A stretch of 64,000 nucleotides of DNA from Brevibacterium moorei (GTDB lineage: Bacteria > Actinomycetota > Actinomycetes > Actinomycetales > Brevibacteriaceae): assembly GCF_024580735.1 (NCBI RefSeq), contig NZ_JANIJX010000018.1, positions 1 through 64,000 on the forward strand, written 5' to 3'. Within the stretch, counting starts at the first letter, position 1; every line of letters starts with the position of its first letter. Positions 50,686 through 59,489 of the stretch are shown here, one piece after another. The position numbers and the translations under genes are program-made. The notes below the pieces were generated by a model. The model saw only the letters and a list, made by a program, of their open reading frames with translations. It had not been told where the DNA came from and did not search any database.

Positions 50686-51867
50686 ATGTATAACGTCGTA
50701 TCGCGTCAAACGCTTATCAATGCGCAGTTCGGAGTGCGGGACATCTACTCTGCGGTGGGCTGCTGCATGCGGACCGTGGCGAGCGGGATGTTCGCAGTCG
50801 CGAGGATCTGTGCTGATCCGCGCCACATCCCCTTCCGGGATTGGATCGATTCCCCGGAGCTCCTGGAGAACCCCGAGCACGGCGAGCAAGCGGCCAAGGC
50901 GTTGGTCTACGAGCAGAGGACCAAGCACCATCTGGGCCACCTCGCTGAGTACGGCCTGCTCGAAGGGCAGGTGCTCAGCCACCACAGCGCTGCCGCCGCC
51001 CAGCGGATACCCCTGATGGACAGCCACTTGGACCGATTCTCCATATCGGACCCACTGCGCCCAGCTGTGAGGACGACTCGTCTGCAGCGGCGTAAGCGCG
51101 AGATCCCGGAGGCCTTCGTGCACAGTTCCTGCATCGACCTGCCCGGCATCCCGATGAGCAACCCCATCTGGACAGTGGCCGACCTGCTGCGAGACGCGGA
51201 TCCGCTGCAGGGCTTCATCGCTGCGGACGCCTATATCGGCGGGCGCTCCGATGTGGATGCAGGCGTCCTGCACCGGTACCCGCAGCGCTTCGCGAACTGG
51301 CGTCCGCCCGTGGCGGTGCCCCAGGTGGGGATCGGGTATCCGGGGGTGCGGGCCCGGTACTACGAGGACTTCGCGGTTCGTCGGGCCCGGCTGCACGAGG
51401 TCCTCGGCATGTTGGAGGATCTGGCCGGCGCCTATGGAATGAAGCGGGCGCGCCGGCTGGCGGACTGGGCCACCGGCCTGGCGGAATCGCCTTTGGAGAG
51501 TCTGACCGCGCTGGCCCTGCACCGGCTGGGCATTCACGACTTCACGCAGCAGATCGTCTTCGTGACCGACAACGGGTGGAATCACTATCGGGTGGATTTC
51601 CTCATCGAATCCCTGGGGGTCATCATCGAGGCAGACGGCTGGTCCAAATACACAGAGCAGGATGACATCCGTCGAGAGAAGTACCGGCAGGATTATCTGC
51701 AGCGCTACTACCGTGTGGTCCGCGTCGAATGGGCCGACGTCGTGGGCTCGGCTGCCGGACAAGATGCAGTGCGGCAGCCGGGACGGAGCAGCGCAGTACG
51801 GAGCAGTGCGGGACACCGTGGCGGGGGACTGCGGGCCAAATTGCGCAGCGTCGGCGTCCGGATCTGA
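50686..51867 (+). CDS. DUF559-type endonuclease with AbiEi-like N-terminal region (paralogue 2)
   Basis: The 393-aa protein is homologous along its length to the one at 8434-9834. Shared segments are MYNVVSRQTL (start), RDWIDSPELLE, HHLGHLAEYGLLEGQVLSHH, IWTVADLLRDADPLQGFIAA, DAYIGGRSD and LAESPLESLTALALHRLGIHDF. The PD-(D/E)XK-like domain is YRVDFLIESLGVIIEADGWS, then RREKYRQDYLQRYYRVVRVEW. ATG 50686 is chosen because the paralogue begins at the same MYNV motif; an open frame reaches upstream into the palindrome. The last 50 residues are basic and Gly/Ser-rich. The gene is bracketed by two related palindromes, which suggests a discrete inserted unit. The function is unknown; defence is possible. 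Confidence 0.7.
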   Translation: MYNVVSRQTLINAQFGVRDIYSAVGCCMRTVASGMFAVARICADPRHIPFRDWIDSPELLENPEHGEQAAKALVYEQRTKHHLGHLAEYGLLEGQVLSHHSAAAAQRIPLMDSHLDRFSISDPLRPAVRTTRLQRRKREIPEAFVHSSCIDLPGIPMSNPIWTVADLLRDADPLQGFIAADAYIGGRSDVDAGVLHRYPQRFANWRPPVAVPQVGIGYPGVRARYYEDFAVRRARLHEVLGMLEDLAGAYGMKRARRLADWATGLAESPLESLTALALHRLGIHDFTQQIVFVTDNGWNHYRVDFLIESLGVIIEADGWSKYTEQDDIRREKYRQDYLQRYYRVVRVEWADVVGSAAGQDAVRQPGRSSAVRSSAGHRGGGLRAKLRSVGVRI

Positions 51868-51878
51868 GCTACTGAAGA

Positions 51879-51941
51879 CTTGGGTCATCTGTTTCAGATG
51901 TCACCGTTCAAACAGTGGAATCTGAAACAGATGACCCCAAG
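51879..51941. repeat. 63-bp imperfect palindrome, right flank of DUF559 paralogue 2
   Basis: cttgggtcatctgtttcaga at the left and its imperfect complement ending gatgaccccaag at the right. It shares catctgtttcagat and the inner tcac-gtt with the palindrome at 50513-50576. The rest of the gap to 52091 shows no other feature except a weak AGGA before the GTG at 52092. Confidence 0.85.
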
Positions 51942-52091
51942 AAGTGTGTGTCACGGCAGCGCCGGGCGGAGAATCGCAGGGTACTCGACATGAGTAGGTA
52001 TCCCTGAATTACGGGATGGAAAGGATTTGCGGAGCTGGATAAGCGCTGAGTAGGGTGAGTGAGAGTGTTCACAATGGAAGGATGATGCGGC

Positions 52092-52697
52092 GTGACATCT
52101 CCGTTCGACCACAATCAGCACGGCTCGCAGGGGAGCTGGCCGGGAGCCGCCGCGCCCTTCGGACAGAGCGCCGGTAATCCTGCGGCACCGGGCCAATCGC
52201 CCTTCGGCCCCGGCACCGGATCCGCCGGCCAGGGCCCAGGAGCGCAGGGCCCAGGAGCCCAGAGCCCTGCCGGTCAAGTACCCGCAGGGCAGAACCCCTT
52301 CGGCCAACAGGGCCCTACCCAGCAGGGCGCTACCCCGCAGACCCCCGATTCCCCCTTCTCCGCCCAGCATCCCCAGGGCGGCACTTTCGACCAGGACTTC
52401 AGCTTCGCCGGGCCCCCACTGGTCCTCCTCTACATCTCCGCGGGCCTGGCCGTCGTCGGGATCGTCCTGGCGCTGCTGCCCTGGAATTGGTTGGCGCCCA
52501 TCGGCTGGTTGCTGGCCGGGCCCGGCGCCCTGCTGACTCTGGGTCGGTTCAGCGCGGTGGACACGCGCAACCGGGCCTCGGGCCTCTACGCCTTCAAGTC
52601 CCTGGCAGGTCCCCTGTACTGGACTGCCGCGGGGATCGCGGTTGTGGGAATCATCGTGACGGCGCTGTTCACCGCCTTCTGGATCGGACGGATGTGA
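52092..52697 (+). CDS. Small membrane protein with PFG-rich N-terminal tail (VWA/tubulin cluster)
   Basis: In the 201-aa product, the first 105 residues are disordered and rich in Gly, Pro, Gln and Ala, with repeated PFG units (APFGQS, SPFGPG, NPFGQQ, SPFSAQ). Three hydrophobic helices follow (VLLYISAGLAVVGIVLALLP, LAPIGWLLAGPGALLTL, YWTAAGIAVVGIIVTALFTA). No known family is recognised. Its stop overlaps the next ATG (52695-52699), so it is translationally coupled to the VWA gene. GTG 52092 has GGAAGGA about 11 nt upstream. It is the first gene of the five-gene cluster. Confidence 0.72.
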   Translation: MTSPFDHNQHGSQGSWPGAAAPFGQSAGNPAAPGQSPFGPGTGSAGQGPGAQGPGAQSPAGQVPAGQNPFGQQGPTQQGATPQTPDSPFSAQHPQGGTFDQDFSFAGPPLVLLYISAGLAVVGIVLALLPWNWLAPIGWLLAGPGALLTLGRFSAVDTRNRASGLYAFKSLAGPLYWTAAGIAVVGIIVTALFTAFWIGRM

Positions 52698-55600
52698 TGG
52701 GAAGACCAGTCATGGGCAGACGCCTGAGCACTCTGGCGGGCAAGACCACCCGGCTGCTGGCGGCCTCGGCACTGCTGCTGGGCCTGAGCAGTCTGGGCAC
52801 GGCCGCGAACGCCGCCCCCGCAAGCGCACCGGAGGCCGCCGCCCCCGCCGCATCCCCGGCGACACCGGCCAACCCCGTCCCCGCGAACGCCGCCCCCGCC
52901 CAGCCGATGAACACCTCGGTCGACGGTGCATCCGGCACCTCGGCGGCGGACAGCGCGACCGATGACAAGGACGCCCTGCCCCTGCCCGAACAGTTCGGCG
53001 CCTGCGTGGCCGGCGGCGGCAAGGCCGATCTGCTGCTGCTGATGGACTCATCGGGCAGCCTGCGCGACACCGACCCGAAGAACACGCGCGTCAAGGCCAC
53101 CCTGAAGCTGCTCGACCGGCTGGCCGACGACCCGAAAACGGAACTCAACGTCGCGCTGAGCACCTTCGCCCACGACTACCAGCGGGAACGCGACTGGACC
53201 CGGATCAACGGCCGGGCCGACGCGGAATCGATGAGCAACTCCGTGCAGGACCTGGACAAGCGCACCGACGGCATCGACACCGACTACTGGACCGCCCTGG
53301 ACTCGGCGCACAAGCAGCTGGCCGAACGGGCCTCGGCGGATGAGAAGGACGCAGGCAAGGACAGCTCGGACAACTCGGCCGGCGGCAAGAACGCGCACTG
53401 CCAGGCGATCGTCTGGCTCTCCGACGGCGAAATGGACATTCAGCAGCGCGACGCTGCCACCGCCTCCAAATACGGCAAGCGCAAGGCCTACGCCAAGGAC
53501 GCCGACCTGAAGACCGACAAGGGTGTCAAGGCGGCGGAAGCAGCCGCGCAGAAGGACATCTGCCGCTCCGGCGGCCTGGCCGACCAGGTCCGCTCGGCCA
53601 AGATCGCGATGTTCGGCGTCGGCCTGGGCAAAGACGGCAAGACCTTCGATTTGATGCGCTCGATCGTCGAGGGCAAGGACTCCGGCGGTCAGACCTGCGG
53701 CAAACTCGTCGACCCCCGACCGGGCGACTTCTACCTGGCCGATGACATCGACGATCTACTGTTGGCCTTCGACAAGATCTCCGGCCTGGGCTCCACCGTG
53801 GTCCGCCAGGACAAGGGCGTGTGCGCCGACGGCAAGTTCTGCACCAAGCAGTCCCACCAGTTCGTGCTCGACGCCAGCACCCCGCAGGTCGACGCCTTCG
53901 CCACCGTGGACAACGACCACGTGGGCGCCATCATCATGGGCCCCGACGGCAAGAACGTGAAGCTCGACCAGGCCGATTCCGCCAAGGACATCACCGTCAG
54001 CGGCAACCGCCTGCACTACGAGTGGGACACCTCCGAGGGCACCAGCCTGTCGTTCAAGCTCGACGGCGCAAACGGCAAACAGGTGGGCGTGTGGCGCTTC
54101 GCCTTCGTGGCCGAGGACGATTCCGCCAATAACGCACAGAGCCATTCGAACCTGCACATCGAACCGGCCCTCAAGCCGGTCTGGCACTCGAAGAAGTACC
54201 CCGACCCCACCACGGCGGAATTCCGTTCCGGCCAGGACTTGACCGATGTAAGCTTCGGATTCTCCGACCGCGACGGCAAGCCCGTGTCCGCCTCCGACAT
54301 CCGCGGCACCGGTACATTCTCCGCGGTGTTCACCGATGCCAAGTCGGTGCCCCACACCCTGGCGCAGACCGCGAAGTTCGCAGACCTGGGATCGAAGACC
54401 TATACCTGGCCGATGCAGGACGCGCCGACCGGTGCGGGCCACCTGCAGATGTCCCTGGCCCTGACCACGGCTTCCGCTCCGGATCCCGCGAACAAGGGCA
54501 AGACCGTGGCCGGCACCAAGCTGGGCGTGGTCGCGGTGAACCAGGACGTCAACGTGCAGGCCCCGGCGAACTACCCGTCGGTGCCCACCAAGGTGGACTT
54601 CGGCCAGGCCGAGGGCAGTGTCGATCTGCACGCGGTCCTGCCGGTGACCGGCGAGGGCTGTGCCTGGGTCGAATCGGGCAAGACGAACATCGCCGCCGCC
54701 CCCGAGGAACTCACCGGCGCGCAGGTCGGTGCCCAGGCCAATGGTAAGGACTCCTGCGTCTCCGGCGGGAACGAACTCCCCGTGGACCTGAAGTCGGATC
54801 AGACCGGCAACGGCACGGTCTCCGGCACCTTCACCGTGATGCTGGCACCGGCTGACGGCAAGGGCGATCCGACCCCGGTCGAGGTCTCCTTCAGCGCCGG
54901 CATCAGCAAGCCGCTGAACCTGGTGAACTTCTGGCTGGTGCTCGTGTGCGCCCTGGTCCTGGGCCCCGGCATCCCGCTGGCGCTCATGTACCTCATCAAG
55001 TGGCTGGGCGCCCGGATCCCGGCACAGCCCCTGGTGGTGGTGCGCGCGCCCGTGCAGATCACCGCAACCGAGGTCCAGCGCGAGGGCTCCCGCTTCGCCT
55101 TCAGCGCCGCGGATCTGCGCGGCACCGTGCCCGTGGACCCGCAGGGGGCCAGGCAGCTCGACGCGGCCGGCGTGACCCTGCGGACCCGGATCGGCGCCTC
55201 GCCGCTGGGCGTGGGCTACACCGCGGTCGAGGTCCCAGAGGGCACGTACACCGTGGCGGCCTCGGCGCCGGGCAAGTCGCCCGCACGCCTGCCCCTGGCG
55301 GTGCACGGTCAGTGGCTGCTGCTGCGCACGGCGGGTGCGCCGGCGGACACCGCCGAGCTGCTGGTGCTGCTGCCGGCGAGCTGGCCCGATGCCAAGCGGC
55401 AGGAGCTGGAGACCCAGATCAATCGCGAGGCCCACGACCTCTACGCCTCCCTGCCCGCCGAGGCGCAGGCCGCCTCCGGCGGCGGCACCGATCCGAACAA
55501 CCCCTGGGCCCAGAGTGGGCCGGCGGGCCCGCAGGACAATCCGTTCGCGCAGACCGACCCGTTCGCGCAGACCGCCGTATCCGGCGGCGCGGCGCCCTGG

Positions 55601-55870
55601 CCACAGCCGGGTCAGGGCACTCCGCCGGGATCGCAGGGCGGAAATCCGTTCGGCGCGCCCAGCGGGCCCGGTACCCAGGGCACACCGGGGCCACAGCCGG
55701 GTCAGGGCACTCCGCCCGGACAGCCGAGCGCACCGCCGCAGCCGCCCGCGCCCCCACAACCGCCGGCGCGCCCGCCACAGGCTCCCGGCAACCCGCCACA
55801 GCCGGGCACGCCTCCGCAACCGGGCAATCAACCCGGGCAGCAGAACCCGTGGGGAGACGCCTCATGGTGA
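52697..55870 (+). CDS. Secreted, membrane-anchored VWA-domain protein
   Basis: The 1057-aa protein has a signal peptide ending near ANAA (residue 40) and an Ala/Pro linker. The VWA domain has a MIDAS LLLLMDSSGSL (Asp117, Ser119, Ser121) and IVWLSDGEMD. Beta-sandwich-like regions follow to about residue 735, then a membrane helix (VNFWLVLVCALVLGPGIPLA, about 740-770), a cytosolic domain of about 150 residues, and a tail rich in Pro, Gln and Gly with NPFAQTDPFAQT, GNPFGAPSG and NPWGDASW. VWA domains bind protein partners through a metal ion. With the helix near the C-terminus it spans the membrane, with the VWA outside. It overlaps the preceding gene. ATG 52712 is an alternative start. Confidence 0.85.
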   Translation: MGRPVMGRRLSTLAGKTTRLLAASALLLGLSSLGTAANAAPASAPEAAAPAASPATPANPVPANAAPAQPMNTSVDGASGTSAADSATDDKDALPLPEQFGACVAGGGKADLLLLMDSSGSLRDTDPKNTRVKATLKLLDRLADDPKTELNVALSTFAHDYQRERDWTRINGRADAESMSNSVQDLDKRTDGIDTDYWTALDSAHKQLAERASADEKDAGKDSSDNSAGGKNAHCQAIVWLSDGEMDIQQRDAATASKYGKRKAYAKDADLKTDKGVKAAEAAAQKDICRSGGLADQVRSAKIAMFGVGLGKDGKTFDLMRSIVEGKDSGGQTCGKLVDPRPGDFYLADDIDDLLLAFDKISGLGSTVVRQDKGVCADGKFCTKQSHQFVLDASTPQVDAFATVDNDHVGAIIMGPDGKNVKLDQADSAKDITVSGNRLHYEWDTSEGTSLSFKLDGANGKQVGVWRFAFVAEDDSANNAQSHSNLHIEPALKPVWHSKKYPDPTTAEFRSGQDLTDVSFGFSDRDGKPVSASDIRGTGTFSAVFTDAKSVPHTLAQTAKFADLGSKTYTWPMQDAPTGAGHLQMSLALTTASAPDPANKGKTVAGTKLGVVAVNQDVNVQAPANYPSVPTKVDFGQAEGSVDLHAVLPVTGEGCAWVESGKTNIAAAPEELTGAQVGAQANGKDSCVSGGNELPVDLKSDQTGNGTVSGTFTVMLAPADGKGDPTPVEVSFSAGISKPLNLVNFWLVLVCALVLGPGIPLALMYLIKWLGARIPAQPLVVVRAPVQITATEVQREGSRFAFSAADLRGTVPVDPQGARQLDAAGVTLRTRIGASPLGVGYTAVEVPEGTYTVAASAPGKSPARLPLAVHGQWLLLRTAGAPADTAELLVLLPASWPDAKRQELETQINREAHDLYASLPAEAQAASGGGTDPNNPWAQSGPAGPQDNPFAQTDPFAQTAVSGGAAPWPQPGQGTPPGSQGGNPFGAPSGPGTQGTPGPQPGQGTPPGQPSAPPQPPAPPQPPARPPQAPGNPPQPGTPPQPGNQPGQQNPWGDASW

Positions 55871-55949
55871 AGCTCGGCGTGATCGCGGCACCTAAGACGC
55901 ACCCCGGGGTGCACCTCGACGTTATCCACCCGGATCCGAAAGGCTAGAG

Positions 55950-58900
55950 ATGTTCAAGTTCCTCGTTGTCGGCTGCGGTGGTTCGGGTGGAGAGACCCTG
56001 GCCCGGCTGATGGACCACCTGAAGTCCGAACTCCTGCCCTATGGCTTCGACAGCCTGCCCGCCGGCTGGCAGTTCGTCCACGTGGACGTGCCGGTGGCCG
56101 CCGATACCAAGATCAAGGGGATCGGCAATGTCGCCGATCAGGGCGGCCGCTACATCGGAACCGCGCCGTCGTCCGGTTCCTATCCGGTTCTGGACAACGC
56201 GGTGACCCAGAAGCTCATGCGCACCGGGGACCTGGCGGACTTCGTCACCTGGGCCCCGCGCGATCCACGCAAGGTAACCGTCCCACTGGTCACCGGCGCA
56301 GGCCAGATGCGCGCAGTGGGCCGGATCATCACGCTCAACCGGTCACAGGAGGTGTTCAAGGGCCTGCAATACGCGATCGACCAGCTCAACACCGATGAGG
56401 CCACCTCGCAGATGCAGGAGGTCGCGGCCAAGTTGCCGGGTGCGGGCAGCTTCGACCCCGCCTCGCCCACCATGGTCTTCGTCGTATCGTCCATGGCCGG
56501 CGGCGCCGGCGCCTCGATGGCCCTGGACGTATGCCGGTTGCTGGCCCAGACCAACGGCGTGCTCTCCAGCCAAACCGGCGTCTTCATGTACACCTCGGAT
56601 ATCTTCCCGGACAACCTGAGCGGGGTGAAGCCCAACGCCCTGGGCATGTTGGGCGAGATCGTCGCGGCCCAGACCACCGCTGCCGAACCGCACGACGTGC
56701 GCACGCTCGAGGCCCTGGGCCAGCACGTGAACTCCACGGGCCAGCCGCCCTTCGCACGCGTCTTCCCCGTGAGTAAGTACCAGGGCCTGGAACGGGCGAG
56801 GTTCGGCGACGGCTCGCAGACCGGACTGTACCGCGGCCTGGCCCGCGGCCTGGCGGCACTCATGGTCTCCGGCCGGGCCTCGGGGAACTTCCAGGCCTTC
56901 TACCTGGGCAATCCGTCTTCGGACACCGCGGCCAACGGCACCTATCTGGGTTGGGGCGCAAAGAACCGGCAGGATCTGTCCTGGGGCACATTCGGCTTCG
57001 GCCGGCTGTCCCTGGGCCGCGATCGCTACCGGCACTACGCCGCTCAGCGGATGGCCCGGACCGCGGTGGACCGCCTGCGCGAAGGACATCTGCAGGCCGG
57101 CAATCAGCAGGGCAGCACCGAACAGCTGCGCGCCCTGGTGGAATCCCAGTGGGATTACTTCCTGCGTGAAATGGGCCTGCCGGACCGCCAACAGGCGACC
57201 ACCCCGGCCGGGCTGGTGACGTGGCTGCGTTCCTCGATCGGCCAGGTGCAGACGAACGCCTGGTCCCAGGAGGTCGTGCAGACCTCCGGCTTCGAGGCGA
57301 ATATGGCACCGGCAACCGGGATGCCGGGCAACCAGTGGCTGGCCGTGATGGCCGGACACATGCAGCGCACCGGCCCGGATATGGGCCAGCGGACCGACCG
57401 CGTGGTCTACCGCTGGGCCTTCGACTGGGCGCACACCTTCGAGCGCCGCCTGGCAGGTGCGGTGGAGACCTCGGTGTCGACCTTCGGTCTGCCCTATGCC
57501 CGTGAACTGCTCCGCCAGCTCGAATCGTATCTCTCCGGCACCGTGGTTCCGCAGTTGAGCAGCCTGTCCCAGGCGCCTAGGCCCACCCTGAACACCCTGC
57601 CCCAGCAGATCAATCAGCAGGTCGGCGCGATGGGTTCGCAGACGCTGAACACCAATGGCCTGATCGAACAGAACCTGGTGCGCATCGTCCACGCCGGGGT
57701 GGCGCAGTTGGGCGAGATCGTGGCCAGTGGCTATCTGCAGCAGATCCTGGCCGCAGTACCCAATGAGGTGCTCAGCCACCTGGGCCGCGCGGTCGAACGC
57801 GCGATCGAGTCGCTGGACGTGGGAGTGCGCGAATCCGCTCAGAAGGTCGGCATGTCCACGGTGGAGACCGATATCTACGCAGCCTGGCCATCGGATGACG
57901 ACAAGCAGGTCCCCGAACGCTTCGCCACCGCCCACAACGAGGTCCTGCTGACCCCGGCAGCGGAGTTCGACGGTCTCTACACCGAACATCTTCCCCGATC
58001 CATCCCGGACGTGCCGCAGGGCCAGGTGGTGGCCCTGGAGAATGCGAAGACCCTGACCGCAGGCTATGTCATCTCCGGGCGGTGGAAGACCGCCGAGGGC
58101 GCCAAGGCACCCGGCGGCCTGCTGGGAGTCTCCAGCGATTGGCAGCCGGCGGTGCTCCCGCTGAACCCGCATACGGGGGAACGCCTGACGCCCAAGGTGC
58201 CCGCCTACGAACTGCACATCGGGCCCGCGGAGCTGCGCCAGCGCGCCCTGAAGTTCATCAACCGGCCCAATGAGGTCTTCGACGACTACTGCTCACTGTC
58301 GCTGGAGAACTACGTGCTGGGCAACGACAGCGTGTCCCCGGTCGAGGTCGACCGGCGCCGGTCCGATCTGCGCTCGAAGTTCCGGCAGACGCTCACCCGT
58401 GCCCTGCCACTGGGCAGCGTGCATCCGGACGTCGTCTCCCAGGTCCACACGGATAAGAGCGTGGACTACCGCTACACCTTCTCCGCTGTGCCCTTCGGCT
58501 CCGACCAGGCACTGGCCGACGACCTGCAGAAGGCGCTGGCGGACAAGTCATCGGTGTCCAGGGAGACCGAGGAGATCTTCTCCAATGCGGTGGCCTCCGG
58601 GCAGGACGCCAGCGGCATCACCCACATCGACGTGTTCGGCAGCTTCGGCAATCTGTCCCCGCTGGTCTTCGACGGGATCCTGCAACCGGTGTCCACCGCC
58701 TGGTCCCAGGCCAGCTCGCCCGGCCTGCGTCGCGAGTTCTGGGAGTTCAGGAGGGCCCGACCGCTGCCGGCGTCCCTGCCGATGGCGGACGCCGAGCGGT
58801 GTGCGATGATCGCCGGCTGGTATGTGGCCCAGCTGACCGGACAGCTGCAGATCCCCGATCAGCGCAATCTCAACCGGCCCGTGCAGATCTACGACCGGGA

Positions 58901-59489
58901 GACCGGCCAGTGGCTGTCCTTCCCCAATCCGCTGCTGACCCCACCGGCGGAGTTCGTCGGCCAGAGCTTCGACTGGCTGCCCGCGGTGTTGGAATCGGTG
59001 CTGTTGGCGATCAGCAACGCCCATCAGACCCCGGTGCTGTCCTCCCTGAAGCCCTACCGGGTGTTGCGCGGGATCTTCGACAACACCCCGGAGGAGCCGC
59101 GCTCGGGCCTGTTGACACTGGCCGCCCGCGACCAGCTGGCGGACTGGCTGCGCACCGGCGAGACCCCCTCGGGGATGCCCAGCCGGGCACAGGCCCCCAC
59201 CCTGGAGGAGCGCTACCGCAATGCCGGGCAGTTCCTGGAGACCGTGCAGGGATTCGCCGCAGGCAAACTGGACCAGGGCCATCCCGGCGGCGCCGTGGTG
59301 GCCGTGGCCAATCGAGCACAAGGTGCGCTCACGCCGATCTTCTGCGATCTGGTCCCGGACATCGTCCAGGTCACCCAGGGGCTGTTGGGAGTCCTCGAGG
59401 AGGCCAAGGCCAATGCCGAGGCCGCTGAATCCGGTTCCCAGCCGGGCGGCGCCTGGAACATGCCCGAAGGACTCGAGGGGCCGTTCTGA
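55950..59489 (+). CDS. Tubulin-like (Tubulin_2-type) large cytosolic protein
   Basis: The 1179-aa protein begins with a nucleotide-binding Rossmann-like motif FLVVGCGGSGGETLARLM (Gly8-Gly14). At residues 175-195 it has VFVVSSMAGGAGASMALDVC, which resembles the tubulin/FtsZ G-box (GGTGTG) and matches the family annotated as tubulin-like (Tubulin_2). The remaining 900 residues are not assigned. It is probably a GTP-binding, possibly filament-forming protein; that is family-level inference. ATG 55950 has AAAGG about 8 nt upstream. A small palindrome, gcaccccggggtgc (55899-55912), precedes it. The stop overlaps the next gene (ATGA). It ends in GLEGPF. Confidence 0.78.
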   Translation: MFKFLVVGCGGSGGETLARLMDHLKSELLPYGFDSLPAGWQFVHVDVPVAADTKIKGIGNVADQGGRYIGTAPSSGSYPVLDNAVTQKLMRTGDLADFVTWAPRDPRKVTVPLVTGAGQMRAVGRIITLNRSQEVFKGLQYAIDQLNTDEATSQMQEVAAKLPGAGSFDPASPTMVFVVSSMAGGAGASMALDVCRLLAQTNGVLSSQTGVFMYTSDIFPDNLSGVKPNALGMLGEIVAAQTTAAEPHDVRTLEALGQHVNSTGQPPFARVFPVSKYQGLERARFGDGSQTGLYRGLARGLAALMVSGRASGNFQAFYLGNPSSDTAANGTYLGWGAKNRQDLSWGTFGFGRLSLGRDRYRHYAAQRMARTAVDRLREGHLQAGNQQGSTEQLRALVESQWDYFLREMGLPDRQQATTPAGLVTWLRSSIGQVQTNAWSQEVVQTSGFEANMAPATGMPGNQWLAVMAGHMQRTGPDMGQRTDRVVYRWAFDWAHTFERRLAGAVETSVSTFGLPYARELLRQLESYLSGTVVPQLSSLSQAPRPTLNTLPQQINQQVGAMGSQTLNTNGLIEQNLVRIVHAGVAQLGEIVASGYLQQILAAVPNEVLSHLGRAVERAIESLDVGVRESAQKVGMSTVETDIYAAWPSDDDKQVPERFATAHNEVLLTPAAEFDGLYTEHLPRSIPDVPQGQVVALENAKTLTAGYVISGRWKTAEGAKAPGGLLGVSSDWQPAVLPLNPHTGERLTPKVPAYELHIGPAELRQRALKFINRPNEVFDDYCSLSLENYVLGNDSVSPVEVDRRRSDLRSKFRQTLTRALPLGSVHPDVVSQVHTDKSVDYRYTFSAVPFGSDQALADDLQKALADKSSVSRETEEIFSNAVASGQDASGITHIDVFGSFGNLSPLVFDGILQPVSTAWSQASSPGLRREFWEFRRARPLPASLPMADAERCAMIAGWYVAQLTGQLQIPDQRNLNRPVQIYDRETGQWLSFPNPLLTPPAEFVGQSFDWLPAVLESVLLAISNAHQTPVLSSLKPYRVLRGIFDNTPEEPRSGLLTLAARDQLADWLRTGETPSGMPSRAQAPTLEERYRNAGQFLETVQGFAAGKLDQGHPGGAVVAVANRAQGALTPIFCDLVPDIVQVTQGLLGVLEEAKANAEAAESGSQPGGAWNMPEGLEGPF

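Noticed and set aside
53756-55831. 691-codon minus-strand open frame opposite the VWA gene
   Set aside because: It is antisense to a gene with a signal peptide and VWA motifs. Its composition is typical of a reverse-frame artefact.
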